Shown piece after piece: positions 37,083 to 45,448 of a stretch of DNA of 64,000 nt (the stretch's first letter is position 1; each line of letters begins with the position of its first letter). This stretch comes from Paenibacillus sp. Soil522 (GTDB lineage: Bacteria > Bacillota > Bacilli > Paenibacillales > Paenibacillaceae). The stretch spans positions 150,229 to 214,228 of the forward strand of contig NZ_LMRV01000110.1 of the NCBI RefSeq assembly GCF_001428245.1, in the 5' to 3' direction. The notes beneath the pieces are model-generated. The model saw nothing but the letters and a program-made list of their open reading frames with translations. It did not search any database and was not told the DNA's origin. Made by a program: the position numbers and the translations under genes.

Positions 37083-38303
37083 TTGAGCCGTAATCAACGA
37101 TTGTCCATGATTATAATTTTAGGTTCTTTGTCCACATTAGCGCCTTTTGCGATCGACATGTATTTGTCGGCCCTTCCTGCAATGGCTGGCGAGCTGCAAA
37201 CGAGCGCTTCGATGACGCAGCTGAGTTTGACTTTTTTCCTTTTAGGTCTCGCGTTCGGACAGCTTGTCGCGGGTCCGATCAGCGACGCGAAAGGACGCCG
37301 GCTGCCGATGCTGATCGGGATGTCGGCATTCGTCGCCGCCTCGCTGCTGGTAGCGGCATCCGACTCCGTCTGGCTGCTTTTGACCAGCCGGTTACTGCAG
37401 GGGTTTGCTGCGGCCTCCGGAATGGTTATTTCCAGAGCCATTGCCAGGGATCATTTCTCCGGCGTCGAGCTTACCACGTTTTTTGGCTTGTTGACAATGG
37501 TCGGAGGTTTTGGGCCAATCGTTGCGCCGGTACTCGGAGGCTTTTTGCTGCAAATTATGTCCTGGCACGGCTTATTTATCGTATTGGCGATCATCGGAAC
37601 GGTGATGGTCTTCGCTATCTACATCGGTATTCCGGAGAGCTTGCAGGCTGATAAACGGATAACCGGCGGTATAAGAGACTCCGTTTCCGCAATGCTCCAT
37701 ATTTTAAAAGATCGCTTATTCCTTGGCTACGTCGGTGCACAATCCTTCACAATGGCTGGATTGTTCGCTTATATAGCCGGCTCCCCGTTTTTAATTCAGG
37801 AAATATACGGAGCGACGCCTCAGCAGTTCAGCCTGCTGTTTGCACTTAACGGATCGGGCTTTTTGATCTCTACTCAGATTGCTACACGTCTTGTGAGGCG
37901 GTTCGGAGCAAAGAAGATACTATTTTTCGGTCTTATTCTTAACTCGGTCAACGGGATGTACCTGCTTGGCATTCTCTTACTGAACGGTTCCCTCGGATGG
38001 GTGCTGCTCCCGCTATTTCTGATCGTCGCCAGCATTGGCTTTGTCGGGACAACCAGTTCATCCCTTGCTCTGCAAAGCCACCCGGAGGCAGCCGGGAGCG
38101 CGGCGGCGTGGCTTGGACTTGGATCCATGCTCCTTGGCTCCATCGTTTCACCGCTTGCGGGTATAGGAGGCACAGGATCGGCGGTGCCGCTTGGCATCGT
38201 CATCGCAGGGTGCGGAGCCGGAGGACTGTTATGTTATGCCGGCTTAATAAGCCAACGCCCAAATGAACGAGCATCTAAAGACTGTCAGGTTATAGTTGAA
38301 TAG
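37083..38303 (+). CDS. Bcr/CflA-family MFS drug efflux transporter
   Basis: A 406-aa integral membrane protein with twelve predicted helices. The N-terminal PFAIDMYLSALPAMAGEL, SLTFFLLGLAFGQLVAGPIS, DAKGRRLPMLIG (motif A) and SRAIARDHF are characteristic of Bcr/CflA proton-driven exporters of drugs such as bicyclomycin or of sulfonamides. It starts at TTG with AGAAGGGG upstream. A terminator follows, so it is a single-gene unit, unrelated to the decaying sugar locus. Confidence 0.9.
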   Translation: MSRNQRLSMIIILGSLSTLAPFAIDMYLSALPAMAGELQTSASMTQLSLTFFLLGLAFGQLVAGPISDAKGRRLPMLIGMSAFVAASLLVAASDSVWLLLTSRLLQGFAAASGMVISRAIARDHFSGVELTTFFGLLTMVGGFGPIVAPVLGGFLLQIMSWHGLFIVLAIIGTVMVFAIYIGIPESLQADKRITGGIRDSVSAMLHILKDRLFLGYVGAQSFTMAGLFAYIAGSPFLIQEIYGATPQQFSLLFALNGSGFLISTQIATRLVRRFGAKKILFFGLILNSVNGMYLLGILLLNGSLGWVLLPLFLIVASIGFVGTTSSSLALQSHPEAAGSAAAWLGLGSMLLGSIVSPLAGIGGTGSAVPLGIVIAGCGAGGLLCYAGLISQRPNERASKDCQVIVE

Positions 38304-38342
38304 TGGCAGCCACAGCAGTCTAGGACTTTATTTCGTATTATT

Positions 38343-38371
38343 AGGTCAACCATCTGGTTGGTCTTTTTTTT
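38343..38371 (+). terminator. Terminator of the Bcr/CflA gene
   Basis: A ten-base stem (38343-38352 with 38355-38364, two G-T wobbles) around a 2-base gap is followed by a run of eight T. Confidence 0.85.
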
Positions 38372-38383
38372 AGGTGTTGTATA

Positions 38384-38473
38384 GAGCTCCACGGCGGTCA
38401 GCTTACCATTGACAGTGAGCGTGGAGCCGGTACGATCGTGACGATTCGAGTTCCGCTTATGCATGAGGAATAA
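38384..38473 (+). pseudogene. C-terminal remnant of a histidine kinase
   Basis: Twenty-nine codons before TAA read ELHGGQLTIDSERGAGT and end in RVPLMHEE, the exact pattern of the last beta strands of an HATPase_c domain. No upstream part exists; the frame runs back into the terminator T-run. The remnant shows that a two-component gene was lost here. Confidence 0.75.
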
Positions 38474-38493
38474 GCCTCTGCGGCGCTCGGTCG

Positions 38494-38613
38494 TCATTCT
38501 TTGTAGAAAAGCAATTTACGGTTTTTTATAACGTAAATAACCGCAACAACGACACCGGCTATAATCAGGAAGGATAGCCAATTTTCCTGCAGCCATTTCA
38601 TCCATAAAGGCAA
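38494..38613 (-). CDS. 39-aa single-pass membrane peptide
   Basis: A short frame starts at TTG (38611-38613), with AGGAGGT (38621-38627) 7 bases upstream, an ideal ribosome site. The peptide begins MPLWMKWLQENW, has one membrane helix (FLIIAGVVVAVIYVI) and ends in a basic tail KNRKLLFYKE. No family recognised. The strong ribosome site and clean helix argue that it is real. It is divergent from the transporter-selD operon that starts 185 bases away. Confidence 0.65.
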   Translation of the reverse strand: MPLWMKWLQENWLSFLIIAGVVVAVIYVIKNRKLLFYKE

Positions 38614-38797
38614 GGGAAGCACCTCCTCGAATCATTTTGATACGCTTAGTATGTCCCGGGAAGACTCCAAAATATTGATGGCGCTCCTATATTGCGGAAT
38701 TGACCTGCGGCTTGCTTGCAGCGTTCCTTCTTTTTCGACAAAAATTGTGTTAGGATCAATTATTGATAACAAATGATAGTTAGGAGGAGATTGGAAA

Positions 38798-39736
38798 ATG
38801 TTCCAGAGAAGACAATCCTTTTTGGTATTAACATGCCTACTGATCTCTTGTTTGCTTATGGCTGCTTGCAGTCAAACGGAGAAGAGGGATGAGAGCAAAC
38901 AGGCCAATCAAACCGGAAATAGCGAGGTGCGCGATGAAATGCTCATCGGTGTCATTCCCGCTCAAGGCAGCAATCAGATGCAGCTCGGTGCTGACAAGCT
39001 CGCCAGCCTATTGACCGAGAAGCTGGGGTATAACGTACGCGCTGAGGTCTATCCGGATTATAACGGTGTGGTAGAAGCGATGGGTGCCGGCAAGGTGCAG
39101 ATGTCATATCTGGGGCCGCTTACGTATGTGGAAGCCCATGAGCGGTATGACGTCAAGGCGATTGTAACACAGCTTATTGCAGGAAAGCCTTTTTACTACT
39201 CCTATTTAATTGCGCCCGCGGATTCTGCGTACAACTCGCTCGATGATGTCGTGAAACACGCGAAAAATATCCGGTTTGCATTTGGCGACATCAGCTCGAC
39301 ATCGGGAAGCCTTATTCCCGGCATAGCTCTGAAAAAAGCCGGCGTCTTTAAAACCCAGCAGGAGCATGCGTTTAAAAGCGTTACCTATACGGGGGACCAC
39401 ACGGCAACGGCGCTTGCCATCCAAAACAAGATGCAGGATGTAGGAGCTATCGACAGCGCCTATTTCAACAACTTGGTGAAGCAGGGGAAAATCGATGGTG
39501 TCAAAATAAAAACGATTTGGCAGTCGGAAGAGCTTTTCCAATATCCATGGGCTGTAGTGAACAGCATACCCGATAGTGATATTGAAATCATACGGGAAAC
39601 GATGCTTGCAATTACGGATGCTGATATTTTAAATGCTTTCGGTGGAGCAAGCGGTTTTACAAACGCGAGCAATGAGGACTATGCGTCTATCCGGCAAGCC
39701 GCCATAGCTGACGGACGCATTAAGCCGCGGGAATAA
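38798..39736 (+). CDS. PhnD-family oxyanion-binding lipoprotein, candidate selenite binder
   Basis: A 312-aa lipoprotein. The signal peptide ends in LLMAAC (lipobox). The mature part is a PhnD/PtxB-type periplasmic-binding fold: VEAMGAGKVQMSYLGPLTYVEA and DISSTSGSLIPG, whose serine and threonine backbone bind the anion in phosphonate and phosphite receptors. Family members bind phosphonates, phosphite or hypophosphite. Here the gene opens an operon with selD and mnmH and no C-P lyase or phosphite dehydrogenase genes, so I infer selenite, a pyramidal anion resembling phosphite. AGGAGG precedes the ATG. The permease gene follows after 2 bases. Confidence 0.85.
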   Translation: MFQRRQSFLVLTCLLISCLLMAACSQTEKRDESKQANQTGNSEVRDEMLIGVIPAQGSNQMQLGADKLASLLTEKLGYNVRAEVYPDYNGVVEAMGAGKVQMSYLGPLTYVEAHERYDVKAIVTQLIAGKPFYYSYLIAPADSAYNSLDDVVKHAKNIRFAFGDISSTSGSLIPGIALKKAGVFKTQQEHAFKSVTYTGDHTATALAIQNKMQDVGAIDSAYFNNLVKQGKIDGVKIKTIWQSEELFQYPWAVVNSIPDSDIEIIRETMLAITDADILNAFGGASGFTNASNEDYASIRQAAIADGRIKPRE

Positions 39737-39738
39737 AC

Positions 39739-40485
39739 GTGAAAAAAACGGTTATTGTCGTGGCGGTTGTCGCTCTGCTCTTGTGGTCAGGAGCGGGAGT
39801 AAGCTTTACAGCGGGATCGTTCGGCGATCTCGGAAATACGTTTCACTTCATTGCCGAGCATTGGTTCCCTATTGATGTAACGGATTGGCGGATCGTAATG
39901 AAAGCGATGCTGGACACGCTGGAAGTAGCTGTATTCAGCACGCTTGCTGCTGTACTGATTGCTTTTCCTTTGAGTTTTCTAGCGGCCGGGAATTGGGCGC
40001 CGTATCGATGGTTGTATGATTCTACACGATTCTTGTTTAATTTCTTTCGCTCGATTCCGGAACTTGTACTGGCTCTGGTCTTTATTCCAACGCTCGGACT
40101 CGGCCCGATGCCTGCGGTCATGGCACTGATTATCCACAATGCCGGCGTGTTTGGCAAATTAATATCCGAAACAATCGAAGCGACGGACGATGGTCCGCAG
40201 GAAGCCGTAAAAGCACTCGGCGGCACAAGGCTTCTTGTAGCGCTTTATGGCATTATTCCGCAAATGGTTCCACTTGTCTTATCCCAATATTTTTATCGGT
40301 TAGAGGTGGCGATCCGAACGACCCTGATCCTGGGCATCGTCGGTGCCGGTGGACTAGGCCAGATGCTTTATAACGATTTCAAGCAATTTATGTATCAAAA
40401 GGTGACTTTTGAGGTTCTGCTTATTATGATTCTGGTTACGGCTATGGATTACCTTGGCGCATTGATCCGAAAGCGGGTGAAGTAA
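39739..40485 (+). CDS. PhnE-family ABC permease
   Basis: A 248-aa membrane permease with about six helices, starting at GTG. The cytoplasmic EAA loop reads SETIEATDDGPQEAVKALGG, very close to PhnE, and the segment LGIVGAGGLGQ is a usual feature of this group. It lies 2 bases after the binding protein and 1 base before the ATPase, so the three are one transport complex. The substrate is inferred from the operon (see the binding protein). Confidence 0.92.
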   Translation: MKKTVIVVAVVALLLWSGAGVSFTAGSFGDLGNTFHFIAEHWFPIDVTDWRIVMKAMLDTLEVAVFSTLAAVLIAFPLSFLAAGNWAPYRWLYDSTRFLFNFFRSIPELVLALVFIPTLGLGPMPAVMALIIHNAGVFGKLISETIEATDDGPQEAVKALGGTRLLVALYGIIPQMVPLVLSQYFYRLEVAIRTTLILGIVGAGGLGQMLYNDFKQFMYQKVTFEVLLIMILVTAMDYLGALIRKRVK

Positions 40486-40486
40486 C

Positions 40487-41254
40487 TTGCTTGAACTAAA
40501 AGGGATTAGTAAATGGTATAAGGGAGAAAAGACATCCGCCCTGGATAAAATCGACTTACATATTATGCCTGGGGAGTTTGTGGCGGTGCTTGGCCGCAGC
40601 GGGGCAGGCAAATCGACATTGATCCGCTGTATCAATAGGCTTGTTGAGCCGGACGCCGGAGAGGTCATATGGGATAATCGGTCGATCACTGGAATGAACC
40701 CGCGGGAATTGCGCAGCATCCGCGGCGAGATCGGAATGGTTTTCCAGCACTTTAATCTGCTGCCGAGACTGTCTGTCATGACAAACGTTATCGCCGGGCG
40801 TTTTGCGGGCATGCCCCGCTGGCGCAGCCTTACGGGTGCGTTTTCAAAGGAAGATCGGGCACGGGCGCTATCAGCGCTTCGGGAGGTTGGACTCGAAGAT
40901 TTGTCGAAGCGGCGAGTGGAGGATTTGAGCGGCGGGCAAAAGCAGCGCGTGGCTATCGCGCGCGTATTGATGCAGCAGCCTGCGCTTCTGCTGGGCGACG
41001 AACCCATTTCAAGCCTGGATGCGGTTACTGCGGAGCGGGTTATGACGTTTATCGCAGGTCTGCACCGGGAACGGGGGATGACAATCGTGCTTAATCTGCA
41101 TGATGTATCTATGGCCTGTGCATACGCCACAAGAATAATCGGTATAACAGCAGGGCGCATAACTTTTGACGGTACGCCGGAACAGTTAGGCGGCAAAGAG
41201 CTGCAAATGATCTATCCGCCGGACGAAGAGGACGGCGTTAACATTTTAAACTAG
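40487..41254 (+). CDS. PhnC-family ABC transporter ATPase
   Basis: A 255-aa ATP-binding subunit starting at TTG, 1 base after the permease stop. Walker A is GRSGAGKST, the signature is LSGGQKQRVAIAR, Walker B with catalytic glutamate is ALLLGDEPISSLD and the switch histidine lies in LNLHDV. MVFQHFNLLPRLSV is a PhnC-like Q loop. It powers the PhnD/E-type importer. The selD gene follows after 15 bases. Confidence 0.93.
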   Translation: MLELKGISKWYKGEKTSALDKIDLHIMPGEFVAVLGRSGAGKSTLIRCINRLVEPDAGEVIWDNRSITGMNPRELRSIRGEIGMVFQHFNLLPRLSVMTNVIAGRFAGMPRWRSLTGAFSKEDRARALSALREVGLEDLSKRRVEDLSGGQKQRVAIARVLMQQPALLLGDEPISSLDAVTAERVMTFIAGLHRERGMTIVLNLHDVSMACAYATRIIGITAGRITFDGTPEQLGGKELQMIYPPDEEDGVNILN

Positions 41255-41269
41255 AAGGGAATGATATTC

Positions 41270-42322
41270 ATGTCTGAGGCCAATAAAATCAAATTAACAA
41301 GTCTATCGAGCAAAGGGGGCTGCGGCTGTAAAATCGGCCCTGCCGATCTTTCTGAGGTGCTTCGGAACCTTCCGTTGAACGAGCCAAACCCTAATTTGCT
41401 TGTCGGGCTGGATACGAGCGATGATGCCGGTGTATACAAGCTAAACGATGAGCTTGCGCTTGTGCAAACGCTTGATTTTTTCACTCCGATTGTAGATGAT
41501 CCATACGCTTTCGGCCAGGTTGCGGCAGCCAACGCAATCAGCGATATTTACGCAATGGGAGGCAAACCGCTTACCGTACTGAATATCGTTGCTTTTCCGA
41601 TTAGTACGCTTCCCAAGCAGGTTCTGACCGATATTCTGCGCGGCGCTGCTGACAAAGTGAAAGAAGCGGGGGCAACGCTTGTCGGCGGACATTCCATTGA
41701 TGACAAAGAGCCCAAATTCGGGCTTGCGGTTACAGGTCTTGTTCATCCGGGCAAAGTGCGGACAAACGCAGGAGCGAAACCCGGCGACAAGCTGATACTG
41801 ACCAAGCCGATCGGAGTAGGTATTCTCACAACATCAATCAAAAAAGAGCAGTTAACTGAAACGGAGATTACCCGGGTGATTGAGGTTATGGCCACATTGA
41901 ACAAGGCAGCTGCCGAGACGATGGAGCCTTATGACGTTCATGCATGTACAGATGTTACCGGCTTTGGCCTTCTTGGCCATGCTTCGGAAATGGCAAAGGG
42001 CAGCCATGTTGGCATTCATATATCCAAAAACCGGGTGCCTGTTCTGCCGCGTGTCCGTGAATTGGCGGAAGCGGGCTTCGTGCCCGGAGGCACCAAAAAT
42101 AACTATGCGCATCTCGAGGGCTCGGTTATATTCTCTGAAGAGCTGGATCAAATTGATCAATGGATTCTTTGCGATGCGGTTACATCGGGGGGGCTATTGA
42201 TATCGGTTAACCCGGTACAGGCTGAGACGCTGCTGGACAAGCTGCGGGCCGCAGGTGTAGACGCACATCTCATTGGTGAGGTCACCTCCGAACAACCCGG
42301 ACAAATCATCGTTACTTCTTAG
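41270..42322 (+). CDS. selD: Selenide, water dikinase
   Basis: A 350-aa enzyme making selenophosphate from selenide and ATP, the selenium donor for selenoproteins and 2-selenouridine tRNA. The active site is KGGCGCK, with cysteine at the position that is cysteine or selenocysteine in the family (C18) and K21 next to it; no in-frame TGA is present. LVGLDTSDDAGVY and VGGHSIDDKEPKFGLAVTG are further SelD/AIRS superfamily marks. The ATG at 41270 follows AAGGGA at 9 bases; the ATG at 41261 lies too close. It is co-transcribed with the transporter and mnmH. No selA, selB or tRNA-Sec was seen in the window, so tRNA selenation is the visible use. Confidence 0.95.
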   Translation: MSEANKIKLTSLSSKGGCGCKIGPADLSEVLRNLPLNEPNPNLLVGLDTSDDAGVYKLNDELALVQTLDFFTPIVDDPYAFGQVAAANAISDIYAMGGKPLTVLNIVAFPISTLPKQVLTDILRGAADKVKEAGATLVGGHSIDDKEPKFGLAVTGLVHPGKVRTNAGAKPGDKLILTKPIGVGILTTSIKKEQLTETEITRVIEVMATLNKAAAETMEPYDVHACTDVTGFGLLGHASEMAKGSHVGIHISKNRVPVLPRVRELAEAGFVPGGTKNNYAHLEGSVIFSEELDQIDQWILCDAVTSGGLLISVNPVQAETLLDKLRAAGVDAHLIGEVTSEQPGQIIVTS

Positions 42323-42349
42323 AGACATAATAAAGGAGCTGTAAACGAC

Positions 42350-43393
42350 ATGTTTCAGGATCTCACGGTAGCGGAACTCCTTGAGCTTCATCACAAAGGA
42401 GAAGCTCAATTAATTGACGTCCGCTCGCAGTCTGAATTTGAGGAATCTACGATACCGGGCAGCATAAATATTCCGCTCTTTGATGATGACGAGAGAGCGG
42501 AAGTCGGTACGCTCTATAAGCAGGAAAGTGTGGATGCGGCCAAAAATAGAGGGCTGGAAATCGTATCAGGCAAGCTGCCTGGCTTTATCCGGGCAATCGG
42601 GGAAAACGGCCCTCCGCTCAAAATTGTGTATTGCTGGCGTGGGGGAATGAGGAGCCGGACATCGGCCACGCTCGCTTCCCTTATGGGTTTTAAGATGTAC
42701 CGCCTGAACGGAGGTTTTCGCGCTTACCGCAAATGGGTTGTTGAGACATTGGAAAGCTATTCGGAGCTGCCGCCCTGTTATGTTATTAACGGGTACACCG
42801 GGACAGGAAAGACGGAGCTGTTACTCCGTTTACAAGAACGTGGTTATCCTGTTATTAATCTTGAATGGATGGCAGAGCACCGTGGTTCGATTTTTGGTCA
42901 TATCGGAAAAACGCCCAGTAATCAAAAGTCGTTTGAATCGCGGTTAGTTCATGAACTTATCCGATTGAGAAATGCCCCCTATTTGATCCTCGAAGCGGAA
43001 AGTAAACGGGTGGGGAAAGCGGTATTGCCGGAGTTTCTGATCGAAGCCAAACAAAAAGGAACCGCGATATTCATAGAAATTCCGGACGAGGTAAGAGTTG
43101 CGAATATTTTAAACGACTACAAGCCTCAGGAAAACAAAGAAGAGTTTATTCGCTCATTCGAACGAATTGCGAAGCGGATTCATACGCCAATAGCCGCCGA
43201 AATCCGCGGCTCATTGCAGAATGACAGGTTTAGTGAGGCTGCTAAGCTGTTGCTTCTGCATTACTATGACCCTCGTTATCAATTTGCGACGGAGCAGTAT
43301 GAACAAGAAAGAATGACGGTGTCCGCCGCTAATCTGGATCAAGCTTTGGAAGGAATTATCGGGAAGCTGCCTAAGCTGCCTCTAGGTGATTGA
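42350..43393 (+). CDS. mnmH: tRNA 2-selenouridine synthase
   Basis: A 347-aa enzyme (SelU/YbbB) that replaces sulfur by selenium at the wobble 2-thiouridine of certain tRNAs, using selenophosphate from SelD. The N-terminal rhodanese domain has LIDVRSQSEF and the key cysteine C95 in VYCWRGGMRSR. The C-terminal P-loop domain has GYTGTGKTELL (about residues 148-158) and NLEWMAEHRGSIFG. It lies 27 bases after selD with an AAGGAG site. The pair selD-mnmH is a known selenouridine module; the transporter in front is the unusual part. Confidence 0.95.
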   Translation: MFQDLTVAELLELHHKGEAQLIDVRSQSEFEESTIPGSINIPLFDDDERAEVGTLYKQESVDAAKNRGLEIVSGKLPGFIRAIGENGPPLKIVYCWRGGMRSRTSATLASLMGFKMYRLNGGFRAYRKWVVETLESYSELPPCYVINGYTGTGKTELLLRLQERGYPVINLEWMAEHRGSIFGHIGKTPSNQKSFESRLVHELIRLRNAPYLILEAESKRVGKAVLPEFLIEAKQKGTAIFIEIPDEVRVANILNDYKPQENKEEFIRSFERIAKRIHTPIAAEIRGSLQNDRFSEAAKLLLLHYYDPRYQFATEQYEQERMTVSAANLDQALEGIIGKLPKLPLGD

Positions 43394-43487
43394 CAGATAC
43401 AGAATAGGGATGCTATTATGGGTTTAAAATTAATTCATAGTATATAGGTAGGAATTATTATATATAAGCAATTAGGAGGTTACCGGG

Positions 43488-44309
43488 ATGGAAAAGCACT
43501 TGACGCTGCGACACGACGGGCTTGAGCTTGCGGCAACGCTGCATTACCCCGCAGACGGCAAAAAGACCGATTCAGAGAAAAGACAAGCGATTATTATATG
43601 CCATGGATTCGTTGGCTCGCGAATAGGGGTTGACCGATTATTCGTGAAAGCAGCACGCGCGCTCGCAGCGCAAGGCTCTTACGTTCTGCGCTTTGATTAT
43701 GGCGGCTGCGGCGAGAGCGGCGGCGACTATGGCGCGCTTGGCTTCGATTCGATGGTGGATCAGACAAGAAGCGCGATCGATTACATTGCAAGCATGGAAT
43801 GCGTAGATCCCCGTCGAATCGTTTTGCTCGGTCACAGTCTTGGCGGAGCGGTCGCGATTATGACGGCCGTTAAGGACAAGCGGGCAAAGCGGCTCGTGCT
43901 TTGGTCGCCGGTTGCCTATCCTTTTAACGACATTGTACGTATTGTGGGACGCAGCAGCTATGACGATGCGGTTACGACGGGAAGCTCTGATTTTCTAGGC
44001 TACACGCTGCAGCCCGTGTTCTTCGAATCGCTGCTGCAGCATCAGCCGTTTCAAGCGGCAACGAGGTTTGGCGGAGAGGTGCTGCTTGTTCACGGTACGA
44101 GCGATGAGCTAATTCCCGTCGACTACAGCTTCCTGTACCAGAAGGTGTTTTGGACCCGCAGTGAAGGCTTATGCGATAAGGAAATTATTTTTCAAGCTAA
44201 TCATACGTACTCGGCCCGCAATCATCAGGAGGAAGCGATTCGCGTGACCTTGGATTGGCTAAATGGTCTGGATAAGCAGCAAGAGGAATGGCATCACTGG
44301 AGCATATAA
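43488..44309 (+). CDS. Alpha/beta hydrolase (serine hydrolase, S33-like)
   Basis: A 273-aa cytoplasmic hydrolase. The oxyanion segment is CHGFVGSRIG, the nucleophile elbow GHSLGGAVAIM, the acid lies in VHGTSDELIPV and the histidine in ANHTYS. LRFDYGGCGESGG is typical of the YfhR/esterase group. The substrate is unknown. AGGAGG lies 8 bases before the ATG. It is 94 bases from mnmH, across an AT-rich stretch with promoter-like sequence, so it need not belong to the selenium operon. Confidence 0.88.
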   Translation: MEKHLTLRHDGLELAATLHYPADGKKTDSEKRQAIIICHGFVGSRIGVDRLFVKAARALAAQGSYVLRFDYGGCGESGGDYGALGFDSMVDQTRSAIDYIASMECVDPRRIVLLGHSLGGAVAIMTAVKDKRAKRLVLWSPVAYPFNDIVRIVGRSSYDDAVTTGSSDFLGYTLQPVFFESLLQHQPFQAATRFGGEVLLVHGTSDELIPVDYSFLYQKVFWTRSEGLCDKEIIFQANHTYSARNHQEEAIRVTLDWLNGLDKQQEEWHHWSI

Positions 44310-44376
44310 TAAATGCTTTAATAAAGGGTAACCTAAATACGTCTAGCTTTACGATCACTGCAAAGGAGGGAAGCTT

Positions 44377-44853
44377 ATGCCTATTATCAAACCTTCGCTA
44401 ATTGCGCGCTCGATTTATGACATTGACGGAGACGCGCTGCAGCGGGCAGGAATTAAAGGAATAATACTTGACTGGAATAATACCATAATGAAGAAAAATT
44501 CCGAATCTGTCCCGGCTTCGTTGAAAACATGGCTGAAAGACTTTAAATCACGATATGCGATAAAGCTGGTTATCGTCTCGAACAGCAAACCTCCGGCGCA
44601 AGGTCTCGGATTGGGTAATGAGATTCCAGCTTTGTTCAAAGCGGGTAAACCGAAGAAAAAAGCATTTTTTGCCGCTTTGAAAATACTCGGAACCCGCAAA
44701 AACGAGACAGCGGTTATTGGAAATGGAATAATTACTGATTTATGGGGAGGAAACCGGCTGGGGATGTACACGATTTTCGTGTCTCCTTCATGGACTAGAC
44801 CTCGGATTCTAGGGGCGGTAAAACGACTGGTGGTAAAAGTGCTTCGAGTATAG
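44377..44853 (+). CDS. YqeG-like HAD-superfamily protein with altered motifs
   Basis: A 158-aa protein aligned by eye to the YqeG HAD-IIIA family. Motif I reads LDWNNT where YqeG and other HAD phosphatases have DxDNT, so the second, acid-base aspartate is asparagine. The motif near the C-terminus reads IGNGIITDLWGGNR where YqeG has IGDQ..TDxxGGNR, so another aspartate is asparagine. The first nucleophilic aspartate, VSNSKP (motif II) and GKPKKKAF (motif III) are kept. It may be a low-activity or binding-only paralogue. CAAAGGAGGG precedes the ATG. A gene-poor repeat region follows. Confidence 0.8.
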   Translation: MPIIKPSLIARSIYDIDGDALQRAGIKGIILDWNNTIMKKNSESVPASLKTWLKDFKSRYAIKLVIVSNSKPPAQGLGLGNEIPALFKAGKPKKKAFFAALKILGTRKNETAVIGNGIITDLWGGNRLGMYTIFVSPSWTRPRILGAVKRLVVKVLRV

Positions 44854-45448
44854 ATGAACATCATAGCCTAAACCTGCAATCCGGTTCGTATTTTACGAAT
44901 CGCTTTGATCTCTACGCTGAGGAACTGTATCGAAATGACTCGCAAATTGAAATCTAACCAAATGACCGCCAGCAAAACTTCTTCTAGTGAAATAGAGCAA
45001 AATTTTTTCTCAATTTCCCCCAAACTACCCCATACAGCAAGAATAGAGAAAATTTATTTCTCTAAAGCGCTCAAAACCAAGCCAAAATCCCTTTGACTAG
45101 TCTCTTCTGACAAAATAGAGCGTATTTTTTTAACAATTTGCTCTTGTTAATCCAAACAAGCAGAATCAGAGAAAATTTCTTTCTCTACTCCCCTGATCCC
45201 CCTTCAATCATCAGCCAACGTACCCTTCAAACGGCATAGAGCAGACTATTTTTGCATGAAAACCGCTCATGTAAAATTTAATGCTGCGTAGTGATTAAAT
45301 ACATAAGCATGTAGCTCACAACTAAAATCAACGATCAGCCGGGAATGGCAACTTTTTTTATCGAGACAACCTTTAGGAATTGTGTTTAAATGGAAGTTAA
45401 GTGAAAACGAATACAAGCTATACATATCGGGGAAAGGCAGGGTTGCTC
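44854..45448. repeat. Gene-free spacer with two inverted copies of the 123-bp repeat
   Basis: Between about 44985 and 45190 lie two degenerate units: AATAGAGC at 44991 and its partner at 45114 are 123 bases apart, and the 21-base inverted motifs at 45044-45064 and 45167-45187 are also 123 apart. Reversed, they match the purN-purH repeat, including the 46-base distance between the two conserved blocks. No gene is supported: the 63-codon frame at 44905 has no ribosome site. The rest is AT-rich. Confidence 0.85.

Noticed and set aside
38798..41254. Phosphonate uptake genes as an ordinary phn operon
   Set aside because: No C-P lyase, phosphonatase or phosphite dehydrogenase genes occur, and the tight link is to selD and mnmH; kept only as an alternative substrate.
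41270..42322. Selenocysteine codon in selD
   Set aside because: The active-site codon is a cysteine codon and no in-frame TGA or SECIS-like context was seen.
44905..45096. 63-codon frame in the yerB upstream spacer
   Set aside because: No ribosome site; it runs through the inverted 123-bp repeat units.
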